Positions 1 through 5,520 of a stretch of DNA of 5,882 nucleotides are shown one piece after another (the stretch's first letter is position 1; each line of letters starts with the position of its first letter). The notes below the pieces were generated by a model. It searched no databases. It was not told the DNA's origin and saw only the letters and a program-made list of their open reading frames with translations. The position numbers were made by a program, and so were the translations under genes. This DNA is from Ferroglobus sp. GTDB taxonomy: Archaea; Halobacteriota; Archaeoglobi; Archaeoglobales; Archaeoglobaceae. The stretch spans positions 1 to 5,882 of the forward strand of contig WAQS01000236.1 of the NCBI GenBank assembly GCA_015520115.1, in the 5' to 3' direction.

Positions 1-120
1 ATTAAATTGAGAGAACAGAGTATCTACTACTTCTTTTGCAGAGTCTGGATTTTCGATCGAAAAACTATACGAGGTGAGAGTTGTAAGGATAAACAGCAGA
101 GCGAGGGCGAGCTTTATCAT
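1..120 (-). CDS. N-terminus of a secreted or membrane-anchored protein (partial)
   Basis: The reverse strand is open for 40 codons from an ATG at 120 to the window edge, so only the start of this gene is visible. The predicted N-terminus has one Lys at residue 3, then a hydrophobic core over about residues 4-16 (LALALLFILTTLT), then a polar SYSFSIENPDSAKE stretch. This is a classical Sec signal peptide, with plausible signal peptidase I cleavage near residues 19-21. No lipobox cysteine is present, so a lipoprotein is unlikely. The ATG lies one base after the TGA stop of the DUF63 gene (TGA-C-ATG), and a weak GGTG Shine-Dalgarno-like stretch sits at 128-131. This strongly suggests co-transcription and translational coupling. 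The mature domain is outside the window, so no function can be assigned. Confidence 0.75.
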   Translation of the reverse strand, partial: MIKLALALLFILTTLTSYSFSIENPDSAKEVVDTLFSQFN

Positions 121-121
121 G

Positions 122-895
122 TCAGACACCGAAGGTCATTCTTAACGCATTCCTAACTCCGGGTGCTAAACCGAGTACCATTATTACGAACTTTATAAAT
201 CCTTTTAAATTTTCCTCTTCCTCGGCTTTGTCCAGATACAGCAGAATTAAAAGGAAAATTACGAACTTCAAGGGAATCATGATCCACGGACCGGTTAAAG
301 AAATTAAAAATCTCGGTAAAACGTGAAGTTCCCAGTATCCGAGAAATTGCAAACCCATAAAGCTCGCTGATCCGTCAAGCATTTGCGAGAAAAAGGCTAT
401 TCTGCTTTCGTCATTTTTGCTCAGTGCAGAGAAAATGAGAGTGAAGACTAAAGCGAGGGAAATTGAAGCTGGAAAGACCCACCAGTTTTCAATCTGAAGG
501 TTGGAAAGGAGGATAAGAAGGGGGATTGCCGCCAGTATTAAGCCCGTATAAAGGTAAATTTTCAGGTTCCTCATTTTCAAAGCGATTAGAAGCGTAGGAA
601 AGGTTAGAGAGAAGACGAGGATGTAGATCATCGGAGTCATGAATATGTAAGAGATAGGAGGTTGAAGAAAACCAGCGTCTTCAACGACTCTAACGGAGGA
701 GCCAAAGAAGATAAAGGGGATCGTGTAAAGCATGAATTTTTTATCGAAAAATAGTCTTTTGCTGAGATATCTGTATATCAGCCAAGCAGCCACAAGAAGT
801 ATCGCAGCCCACGTTAGCGTGTTGACGATGTTGTAACCCTGTTTGTAAACAATTGAGTCGATGTAGTATTTCTTTACAAACTCCCAGAGAGACAT
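122..895 (-). CDS. DUF63 family integral membrane protein
   Basis: This 257-residue protein matches the DUF63 family, found almost only in Euryarchaeota and of unknown function. Recognisable family blocks are GYNIVNTLTW at residues 20-29, FFGSSVRVVEDAG at 63-75, MLDGSASF at 172-179, a conserved-looking His at 191, and the C-terminal GLAPGVRNALR at 242-252. I count about seven hydrophobic segments (near 26-43, 55-68, 86-106, 112-131, 139-158, 207-221 and 232-248), so it is a polytopic membrane protein of typical family length. Asp/Arg/Asn residues in and beside the helices (R69, D73, D174, R249, R252) hint at a polar site, but the reaction is unknown. The ATG at 895 has no Shine-Dalgarno sequence but has a TATA box 23-30 bases upstream, so its mRNA is probably leaderless. 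The secreted-protein gene follows one base after its stop. The family call is confident; the role is unknown. Confidence 0.85.
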   Translation of the reverse strand: MSLWEFVKKYYIDSIVYKQGYNIVNTLTWAAILLVAAWLIYRYLSKRLFFDKKFMLYTIPFIFFGSSVRVVEDAGFLQPPISYIFMTPMIYILVFSLTFPTLLIALKMRNLKIYLYTGLILAAIPLLILLSNLQIENWWVFPASISLALVFTLIFSALSKNDESRIAFFSQMLDGSASFMGLQFLGYWELHVLPRFLISLTGPWIMIPLKFVIFLLILLYLDKAEEEENLKGFIKFVIMVLGLAPGVRNALRMTFGV

Positions 896-917
896 TGATT
901 AAGCGAGAGATTAGCTG

Positions 918-925
918 TATAAAAA
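918..925 (-). promoter_or_regulatory. TATA box for the DUF63 gene
   Basis: On the reverse strand the sequence TTTTTATA lies 23-30 bases before the ATG at 895, in the 40-bp gap after the DUF1284 stop. Archaeal TATA boxes sit about 26 bases before the transcription start, which would put the start at or next to the A of the ATG. This implies that DUF63 can be transcribed apart from the two upstream genes. The call rests on consensus and spacing only. Confidence 0.6.
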
Positions 926-935
926 GATTTGCCGC

Positions 936-1307
936 CTAAATGCTTTTCCAAATCTCAGTCTCCTTACAAACTCTGAGCCATTCACATTCGGAGCAAACTT
1001 CTCTCCTCCAAGTTTTCATGGCGATCTTCAGCCTTTCCCTTATCTCCTTCCAGCTAACCTCTTCACCTTCATCAACTTCAAGGAGCGATAGAGCGAGTTC
1101 ATCTATCCTCCTTATGTAGTCCTCCCCGTATGCTTTACATTCATTTTCCCAGCTCGGACAAGCTTCACAGACGTCGTCTCTGCCAGAAACAACGACTACC
1201 TTTTCAGAAAACACGGCTTCTTTCACAGCCTCAACGAATTCCTTACTGTAACCCTCCCCTTTAAAAAAGTTCAAGCAAATTAAATGATGCCCTCTCAGCT
1301 TGCTCAT
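936..1307 (-). CDS. DUF1284 family cysteine-rich protein
   Basis: The 123-residue product begins with the family hallmark LRGHHLICL (residues 4-12) and the GYSKEFVEAV block (19-28), followed by VVVVSGRDDVCEACP. This matches DUF1284, a small soluble family of unknown function in archaea and anaerobic bacteria. It has seven cysteines in three places: C11 beside the His pair H7/H8, C47-x2-C50-x6-C57, and C105-x2-C108-x5-C114. The arrangement suggests an iron-sulfur cluster or zinc sites, which is an inference and not demonstrated for the family. There is no signal peptide or membrane segment. Its ATG overlaps the TGA of the upstream membrane-protein gene in an ATGA arrangement, and a strong Shine-Dalgarno sequence (GAGGTGAGGG) precedes it, so it is translated from the same mRNA as that gene. 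The length is normal for the family and all expected motifs are present. Confidence 0.85.
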   Translation of the reverse strand: MSKLRGHHLICLNFFKGEGYSKEFVEAVKEAVFSEKVVVVSGRDDVCEACPSWENECKAYGEDYIRRIDELALSLLEVDEGEEVSWKEIRERLKIAMKTWRREVCSECEWLRVCKETEIWKSI

Positions 1308-1960
1308 GTCGCCCTCACCTCTGTCGTTATTTTTAAACCTTCAGCAGAGCACACTTTTATCTCATAATTTTCTCCTTCATACCAGTTAAACTCCAGTGAA
1401 ATGTGCTTTACTTCCTTCGGAGCAATTTTAGTTCTCTCTTTAACAATTACTGGCTTTCCGTTTATGTAAATTATGTCTATCGTAACGTTTCTGGAGCTAA
1501 GGTTTCTAACGCTGATTATTAACTCTTTTTTTCCGTTTTTTGCGAAGTGAACGTTCTCCACCTCAATTTTTTCCGCATCCTCCTGCTGACTTTGAACAGA
1601 TCTTGAGCCGAAGTAAAAACCGAGAATCATCGTCATAGCTGTTAGATAAGCAGTAACTACTTTTTCCGTGTAAATTGAGAAAATTACGCTCATTATGAGC
1701 AAAACGTGGAAGCCGGCTACAAAAGCCCCCGCTATTGCTCTCCTAATCTCCCCTCTGCTTAAACTCCTGTTGTTGAGATATCCGGCGAGAGCAAAAAGTC
1801 CAAAGACCGTTAGAACGGCAGTGAGCGTTATCGTTAAAATAGGTAGCCAGTTGCTTATGAGGACGTTTTCGCTTGTAGTATCTCTCGTTTTGTACGCGAC
1901 GAATGCTACCGAAACGAAGACGAGAATCAAAGCGGTGAGAAGTTTCGTACTATCTTTCAT
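1304..1960 (-). CDS. Four-helix membrane protein with C-terminal beta domain, unknown function
   Basis: I do not recognise this 218-residue protein. It has four hydrophobic helices near residues 7-23, 39-61, 74-97 and 100-118, then a Gln/Glu/Asp linker (122-132). A C-terminal soluble domain of about 85 residues has alternating beta-type patterns (ELIISVRNLSSRNVTIDIIYING and later EIKVCSAEGLKITTEVRAT). Such modules in archaeal envelope proteins usually form an Ig-like or CARDB-like beta sandwich, which is inferred here from pattern only. The start is ambiguous: GTG at 1963 is directly followed by ATG at 1960. I prefer ATG because GAGGTG at 1967-1972 is spaced six bases from it. Its stop codon overlaps the DUF1284 start (ATGA), so the two are an operon. 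This could be an envelope sensor or anchoring protein, but nothing in the sequence decides that. Confidence 0.75.
   Translation of the reverse strand: MKDSTKLLTALILVFVSVAFVAYKTRDTTSENVLISNWLPILTITLTAVLTVFGLFALAGYLNNRSLSRGEIRRAIAGAFVAGFHVLLIMSVIFSIYTEKVVTAYLTAMTMILGFYFGSRSVQSQQEDAEKIEVENVHFAKNGKKELIISVRNLSSRNVTIDIIYINGKPVIVKERTKIAPKEVKHISLEFNWYEGENYEIKVCSAEGLKITTEVRAT
1312..1321 (-). promoter_or_regulatory. Strong Shine-Dalgarno site of the DUF1284 gene
   Basis: The reverse strand reads GAGGTGAGGG ending four bases before the ATG at 1307, inside the last codons of the upstream gene. It fits anti-SD pairing. It contrasts with the SD-less first genes of transcripts in this window and supports an internal-cistron position for DUF1284. 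Confidence 0.7.
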
Positions 1961-1966
1961 CACTTA

Positions 1967-1972
1967 CACCTC
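1967..1972 (-). promoter_or_regulatory. Shine-Dalgarno site of the four-helix membrane protein gene
   Basis: GAGGTG on the reverse strand is six bases from the ATG at 1960 but only three from the GTG at 1963. The spacing favours the ATG start. It would act only if transcription starts upstream of about 1972. Confidence 0.5.
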
Positions 1973-1984
1973 TGAAATTTCTTG

Positions 1985-1992
1985 TTTAAAAA
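1985..1992 (-). promoter_or_regulatory. Candidate TATA box for the membrane protein/DUF1284 operon
   Basis: TTTTTAAA on the reverse strand lies 22-29 bases before GTG 1963 and 25-32 before ATG 1960, which would give a leaderless mRNA. A second candidate, TTTATCTG at 1994-2001, would start transcription near 1972 and keep the GAGGTG site in a short leader. The sequence alone does not choose between them. Confidence 0.45.
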
Positions 1993-2047
1993 TCAGATAA
2001 ATGTTTTTTCGTAAAAAGTTTAATATGCAAGATAAGCGTTGCTGACG

Positions 2048-2065
2048 AACTTTCAGTAACTTTCA
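2048..2065 (+). repeat. Helically phased direct repeat AACTTTCA x2
   Basis: AACTTTCA occurs at 2048-2055 and again at 2058-2065, exactly 10 bp apart, about one turn of DNA. A third copy at 2113-2120 ends on the A of the microprotein start codon. The first two copies lie upstream of the microprotein TATA box and between two divergent promoters, where an activator or repressor could bind. No family of regulator can be named from this, and an 8-bp AT-rich word may recur by chance. Confidence 0.3.
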
Positions 2066-2090
2066 CTTCACACGAAGCACGACGAAAATG

Positions 2091-2098
2091 TAATAAAC
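2091..2098 (+). promoter_or_regulatory. TATA box for the 35-residue microprotein gene
   Basis: TAATAAAC is 22-29 bases before the ATG at 2120, preceded by a purine-rich CGAAAATG that could serve as a BRE (TFB recognition element). No Shine-Dalgarno sequence lies between it and the ATG. Both facts point to a leaderless mRNA starting at or beside the start codon, and they add independent support that the small gene is real. Confidence 0.5.
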
Positions 2099-2119
2099 TT
2101 TTGTGAAAAACTAACTTTC

Positions 2120-2227
2120 ATGGCGGAGGAGGAAAAGAAGAAGATGTACTACTACGGGGAGGAAGAAAAAGCCGAGAAAAAGAAGCTTTACTATTACGGA
2201 GAGGAGGAGAAGGCAAAGAAGGAATGA
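2120..2227 (+). CDS. 35-residue Glu/Lys/Tyr tandem-repeat microprotein
   Basis: This short gene runs ATG to TGA and encodes 35 residues made almost wholly of Glu (11), Lys (10) and Tyr (6), plus Ala, Gly, Met and Leu. It has no Cys, Pro, Trp, Phe or signal peptide. A 14-residue unit, (M/L)YYYGEEEKAxKKx, starts at residues 9 and 23, and residues 2-8 (AEEEKKK) resemble a third, shortened copy of its charged part. Over the nine shared codons for YYYGEEEKA the two copies differ at six positions, all synonymous (TAC/TAT, GGG/GGA, GAA/GAG twice, AAA/AAG, GCC/GCA). That is what selection on the peptide produces, not recent DNA duplication. A TATA box is correctly spaced for leaderless expression. 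The stop lies four bases from the converging primase-like gene's stop. I know no family with this motif. It may be a nucleic-acid-, metal- or protein-binding peptide, and its function is open. Confidence 0.65.
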   Translation: MAEEEKKKMYYYGEEEKAEKKKLYYYGEEEKAKKE

Positions 2228-2231
2228 GGAG

Positions 2232-3041
2232 TTATTTTCTAAGAAATTCTGGAATCGCCCGTTCATCGTACCTCGGATCGAACTTTCTGTCTTCCTCGCT
2301 TAGCGGAATGCACACTCTTGAGACCAATCCATTTAACGAGTAGGGAAGCCTTATGAGTCTCATCTCTCCGTTCGTTACCCACTCGTCTATGCCGTAGGAA
2401 GAATACATCTTAGCGAGCTCTTCTCTCTCTTTTTTACTCATTCTCGTGGCTTTTTCATCGATTACGTGAACGTGGAATCCTCTTCCAGAGTAGACCATTC
2501 TAACTTCCCTGAACTCCTCTTTCATATCCTCGTAGATACTCCAAGCGTACTTTCTTGCTCTTTTGAATTCTATCATGCAGAAACTCAAGCCTTGGTGTCT
2601 TTCCATCTTTTCTTTTACTGTTCCGTGGTAGGGGCAGGGAATGTTCTCTGGATCGACATCAAAAGCCAATTCTTGCCCGAGGAAGTTTTCGCAGTTCCAG
2701 CAGTCTTTGTAAGCTTTGGGGCAGTTTACGCACTTCTTTAAATCTTTGTAAACGTTTCTGTCATAGTAAACTCCCTCTGGAAGATATTGGAGAACGTATT
2801 CGAGCACATCCTTCAGTCCGGAATGCTCATCTATTATCAAAGCCTTCTTCTTTACTCTCTCGTATTCGGGGGGATATATGTCCGTGTGTCTTCCCACTAT
2901 GACTGCAAAAGCCGTGTTCATTATGTCTCTCCAATTAAGCCATTTCTCACAAAGTTCAAGATCGAATTCATTTTTGTAGAATTTTTCTCTTTCTTCAAGC
3001 AGGGAAGGACGCATTCCTCTGGGAAAGTTGTACCTCCTCAC
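2232..3041 (-). CDS. PriS-like archaeo-eukaryotic primase domain protein with altered active site
   Basis: This 269-residue protein belongs to the archaeo-eukaryotic primase superfamily, close to the DNA primase small subunit PriS, which makes RNA/DNA primers. The N-terminal EEREKFYKNEF (16-26) resembles PriS starts. Motif I is AFDVDPE with D128 and D130, two of the three metal-binding Asps. Motif II is YSGRGFHVHV (184-193), the nucleotide-binding element. Motif III aligns as VTNGEMRLIRLPYSLNG (222-238) with the archaeal PriS pattern VTxDxxRLIRLPxSLHGK. The third Asp becomes G225 (E226 adjacent), the His becomes N237 and the Lys becomes L239. Cysteines C104-x2-C107-x6-C114-x2-C117 precede motif I and may bind zinc. 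The protein is shorter than typical PriS (about 330-390 residues), lacking the helical insertion between motifs II and III. The start is GTG at 3041, favoured by a TATA box; ATG at 3014 is a family-like alternative. It may be a divergent or regulatory paralog. No large subunit gene is nearby. Confidence 0.75.
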   Translation of the reverse strand: MRRYNFPRGMRPSLLEEREKFYKNEFDLELCEKWLNWRDIMNTAFAVIVGRHTDIYPPEYERVKKKALIIDEHSGLKDVLEYVLQYLPEGVYYDRNVYKDLKKCVNCPKAYKDCWNCENFLGQELAFDVDPENIPCPYHGTVKEKMERHQGLSFCMIEFKRARKYAWSIYEDMKEEFREVRMVYSGRGFHVHVIDEKATRMSKKEREELAKMYSSYGIDEWVTNGEMRLIRLPYSLNGLVSRVCIPLSEEDRKFDPRYDERAIPEFLRK

Positions 3042-3064
3042 GGCAAAGCTTCTGAAATAATAAA

Positions 3065-3072
3065 GATAAAAA
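3065..3072 (-). promoter_or_regulatory. Candidate TATA box for the PriS-like gene
   Basis: TTTTTATC on the reverse strand lies 24-31 bases before the GTG at 3041, with no Shine-Dalgarno sequence in between. The spacing supports leaderless expression from GTG rather than from the internal ATG at 3014. It is separated by only 13 bp from the exchanger TATA box on the other strand. Confidence 0.45.
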
Positions 3073-3085
3073 TGTTCGGGTAAAG

Positions 3086-3093
3086 TTTAAAAG
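3086..3093 (+). promoter_or_regulatory. TATA box for the exchanger gene
   Basis: TTTAAAAG lies 23-30 bases before the ATG at 3116, and the intervening sequence has no Shine-Dalgarno site, so a leaderless mRNA is expected. It shares a 74-bp divergent intergenic region with the PriS-like gene promoter, so the two cannot both be fully occupied without crowding. Confidence 0.55.
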
Positions 3094-3115
3094 ACAAATT
3101 ATCACTTCGAATCTC

Positions 3116-4303
3116 ATGCGTTATTTGAAGGAGAGAGTTTTTGTAGCTTTAGCTGTTTTCACAACCATCCCTTGGTTAATATCGTTTTTTATCGGGATTA
3201 AATACGTTCCCCACGTTGAAGCGTTTGTAGCCGGGATTGCTGTAGTTGGAGCTGCTTTTCTCCTCTCATGGGCTGCTGAAACGGCTGAGATGGATGTGCC
3301 GAGGTCATTAAGCTTGGCGGTCGTAGCTTTGCTTGCAGTTCTTCCGGAGTACGCTGTGGACATGTACTTCGCTTGGATGGCTGGAAAAGTGGGAGGAGAC
3401 TACATCCATTACGCAGCTGCTAACATGACTGGAGCCAACAGGCTCCTTCTTGGCGTTGGTTGGAGTTTGGTTGCTTTCGTTGCAATGCTCAAAATAAGGA
3501 GGAAAGAGATAAGTTTAGATGAGGGAATAAGACTCGAATTCTTCATTCTCCTTGTGGCATCCCTTTACTGCTTTCTAATCCCCCTAAGAGGAAAGATTCT
3601 CCTCATAGACTCCGTCGTTTTAATATTTCTTTACGCCCTCTACGTTAAGCTTGCTTTAAAAGCTCCGAGGGAAGAGTTCGAGCCTGCCGGAGTACCGGCT
3701 TATTTCTGCAATCTTCCAACGAGAAAAAGAAGAGTTTCAGTAGTACTCTTAATGTTCTACGCCGCCTTGATAATTTTCATAAGCGTGGAAGCTTTTGCGG
3801 AGGGATTGATAAAAACTGCTGAAAACTTTGGCATAGATGAGTTTCTGATGGTTCAGTGGATAGCCCCTCTTGCAAGCGAGTCTCCAGAGTTCATCGTGGC
3901 TATGTACCTCGTTAGAAAGCTCAGAGTTACGGCGGGAATCAACGCTCTCGTGTCTTCGAAGGTTAACCAGTGGACACTTCTCATCGGCTGTCTCGTTATT
4001 GTTTACAGCATAGCCTTAGCGTATCCTTCCGATTTGCCACTCGACGCAAGACAGAGAGAAGAAGTCCTTCTCACGGCAGCCCAATCTCTACTTGGAGTTG
4101 CGATTATAATCGATCTCAGACTTAGTTTCTACGAAGCTGCTCTTCTTCTAATCCTCTTCCTTCTTCAGTTCGTTTATCAGAGCGTCGAGATGAGGTTGTT
4201 CCTAAGCTTTTTGTACCTTGCTATTGCGGTTCCGATAATCCTGAGGAATTTAAAAGAGGTGAAGAAGTCCTACGAATTCGTCAGAACCTTAGCGAGGCGT
4301 TAG
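3116..4303 (+). CDS. Cation/Ca2+ exchanger (CaCA) superfamily membrane protein
   Basis: The 395-residue product is a polytopic membrane protein with the two inverted alpha repeats of the sodium/calcium exchanger superfamily. This superfamily moves Ca2+ or other cations across the cytoplasmic membrane against Na+ or H+. Alpha-1 spans about residues 68-120 with LPE (P77, E78) and AANMTGANRLLLG (101-113). Alpha-2 spans about 245-292 with ASESPEF (E258) and NALVSSKVNQWTLLIG (276-291). The two buried glutamates are the expected ion ligands. About ten to eleven hydrophobic helices are visible, split by a charged cytoplasmic loop near 183-207, which is typical architecture. Both repeats depart from the common GTSxPE and GNxxGSN wording, so the ion and exchange partner cannot be read off; Na+/Ca2+ or H+/Ca2+ exchange is most likely. 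The ATG at 3116 is supported by its TATA spacing. The last 23 bases overlap the end of the convergent agmatinase gene. Confidence 0.82.
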   Translation: MRYLKERVFVALAVFTTIPWLISFFIGIKYVPHVEAFVAGIAVVGAAFLLSWAAETAEMDVPRSLSLAVVALLAVLPEYAVDMYFAWMAGKVGGDYIHYAAANMTGANRLLLGVGWSLVAFVAMLKIRRKEISLDEGIRLEFFILLVASLYCFLIPLRGKILLIDSVVLIFLYALYVKLALKAPREEFEPAGVPAYFCNLPTRKRRVSVVLLMFYAALIIFISVEAFAEGLIKTAENFGIDEFLMVQWIAPLASESPEFIVAMYLVRKLRVTAGINALVSSKVNQWTLLIGCLVIVYSIALAYPSDLPLDARQREEVLLTAAQSLLGVAIIIDLRLSFYEAALLLILFLLQFVYQSVEMRLFLSFLYLAIAVPIILRNLKEVKKSYEFVRTLARR

Positions 4304-5111
4304 CGGCTATGAATTCATTCACGAGCTTAGCTGCTAATGTTTGGGTAATCTTGTTTGAGTCGGGAATAACCTCTACAACATCAAAACCAATGACTCTGTC
4401 GGAAACTTCGTCTATTATTTTTAAAGCGTCCATTGGCTTTAAACCGAAAGGTTCTGGAGTGGAAACTCCGGGAGCATAAGCTGGATCGAAAACATCAACG
4501 TCAATGGAGAGATAAATTGAATCATAAGCTTCGAGAATCTCAAGAACTTCTTCAACTCCGTACTCCATGATTTCCCATGAGTAGAAAACTTCTATCCCGT
4601 TCTCTTCCGCGAATTCCCTCTCCTCTTTGGTTCCACTCCTAACTCCAACCTGCACGATTTCTCCGGCGAGTTCGTAAATTCTCCTCGAAGTGCAAGCGTG
4701 GTTGAAGGGGTTGGAATCGAACCCATCTCTTAAGTCGAAGTGGGCATCTAAAACGACGTAGCAGAAGTCTTTTAGGTTTCTCGCCACCATGTAGCTAATG
4801 GTGTGCTCCCCTCCCAACGCAATGGGAATTCCGCGAATATCTTCCATGAGCTTTGAAACTCTTTCTGAAATCTCTTCGAAGCTTCCGTCACAGTTAACGT
4901 TTCCGTAGTCTGCTATTTTAGCAAAATCCAGCTGAAAATCGAAAAAGAGGGAATAACTTTCGAGATTCCAACTCGCTTCTCTTATCGCATTCGGAGCAAA
5001 CCTCGAACCCGGTTTAAAGGATTGCGTGGCATCGTAGGGCACACCAAAAATTACGTAGTCAGCTTCTTCAATAGAAGCGTTTGCTGTAGCAAAAAAAGAA
5101 TCGATGTGCAT
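4281..5111 (-). CDS. speB: Agmatinase-family ureohydrolase
   Basis: This 276-residue cytoplasmic enzyme belongs to the arginase/agmatinase family, which hydrolyses a guanidino group to release urea. All six manganese ligands of the family are present: H103 in GGEHTIS, D122/H124/D126 in LDAHFDLRD, and D204/D206 in SIDVDVFDPAYAPG. The substrate-side segment VSTPEPFG (216-223) and FDVVEV near the C-terminus are also intact, so activity is expected. The likely substrate is agmatine (giving putrescine) or, as known in Thermococcus, N1-aminopropylagmatine (giving spermidine); sequence does not decide. I chose ATG at 5111 over a TTG at 5150 because it gives the normal family length and lies one base after the aIF5A stop (TAA-C-ATG), the usual tight operon spacing. 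Only a weak GAGA precedes it, suggesting translational coupling. The pairing with aIF5A links polyamine supply to hypusine formation. The 3' end overlaps the exchanger gene by 23 bp. Confidence 0.9.
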   Translation of the reverse strand: MHIDSFFATANASIEEADYVIFGVPYDATQSFKPGSRFAPNAIREASWNLESYSLFFDFQLDFAKIADYGNVNCDGSFEEISERVSKLMEDIRGIPIALGGEHTISYMVARNLKDFCYVVLDAHFDLRDGFDSNPFNHACTSRRIYELAGEIVQVGVRSGTKEEREFAEENGIEVFYSWEIMEYGVEEVLEILEAYDSIYLSIDVDVFDPAYAPGVSTPEPFGLKPMDALKIIDEVSDRVIGFDVVEVIPDSNKITQTLAAKLVNEFIAANASLRF

Positions 5112-5112
5112 G

Positions 5113-5496
5113 TTATTTCTCTGCAATTTTTCTCTTTCCGAGGGACTCAATGTAAATTACTTCTTCTCCCGGTTTAACTTTCTCTTTTAAGTTTTCTGGC
5201 ACTTCTATTTCGAAAGTTTCGTAGGTTTCAAGATCCATTAACTGAGCTACGTTGTTCGTCACGCTTATTACCTGAGCCCTCTTTCTTTCAACGATAGGCA
5301 CGTAAACCTTCGCTGTAACTGGCTGCACGATACTTCTCTTTTGCCCGTCGAAGATTCCTATCGCATCTATTCTCGCCTTAGCCGCTCCGTGCTTTCCCGG
5401 TTTGCTTACAGAGATGCTGACGATTTCGCAAGGTTCATCATCAATTACGATATATCCTCCTTCCCTAAGCTGCCTTACTTCGACTTGCTCCTTCAT
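5113..5496 (-). CDS. Translation factor aIF5A (hypusine-containing)
   Basis: This 127-residue protein is archaeal aIF5A, the homolog of eIF5A and bacterial EF-P. It binds the ribosome and helps peptide-bond formation at difficult sequences such as polyproline. Residues 1-70 form the N-terminal SH3-like domain, with the exposed loop [10 protein letters not shown] at 31-40; K35 is the lysine converted to deoxyhypusine or hypusine using an aminobutyl group from spermidine or an agmatine-derived route. Residues 71-127 form the OB-fold domain, beginning near [11 protein letters not shown] and containing [16 protein letters not shown]. Length and motifs are fully typical. The ATG at 5496 has a TATA box 25-32 bases upstream and no good Shine-Dalgarno sequence, so it is probably leaderless and the first gene of an operon with the agmatinase. 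The modifying deoxyhypusine synthase is not in this window. Confidence 0.95.
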   Translation of the reverse strand: MKEQVEVRQLREGGYIVIDDEPCEIVSISVSKPGKHGAAKARIDAIGIFDGQKRSIVQPVTAKVYVPIVERKRAQVISVTNNVAQLMDLETYETFEIEVPENLKEKVKPGEEVIYIESLGKRKIAEK

Positions 5497-5520
5497 CTCT
5501 ATCGGCGATGTTTTCAGGCA

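Noticed and set aside
1695..2000. 101-residue open frame on the + strand
   Set aside because: It lies antisense to the four-helix membrane protein gene, which has coherent helices, an SD site and operon overlap. The + frame product is low-quality Leu/Lys-rich sequence with no domain.
2466..3083. Two + strand open frames (2466-2741 and 2787-3083)
   Set aside because: Both are antisense to the PriS-like gene, whose catalytic motifs prove the coding strand. Neither has a recognisable domain or promoter.
3121..3363. 80-residue open frame on the - strand
   Set aside because: It is a shadow within the exchanger gene; its Thr/Ala-rich sequence mirrors the membrane-helix codons on the other strand.
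5112..5150. Longer agmatinase start at TTG 5150
   Set aside because: It would add 13 residues not expected for the family and overlap aIF5A by 38 bases. ATG 5111 directly follows the aIF5A stop and gives normal length.
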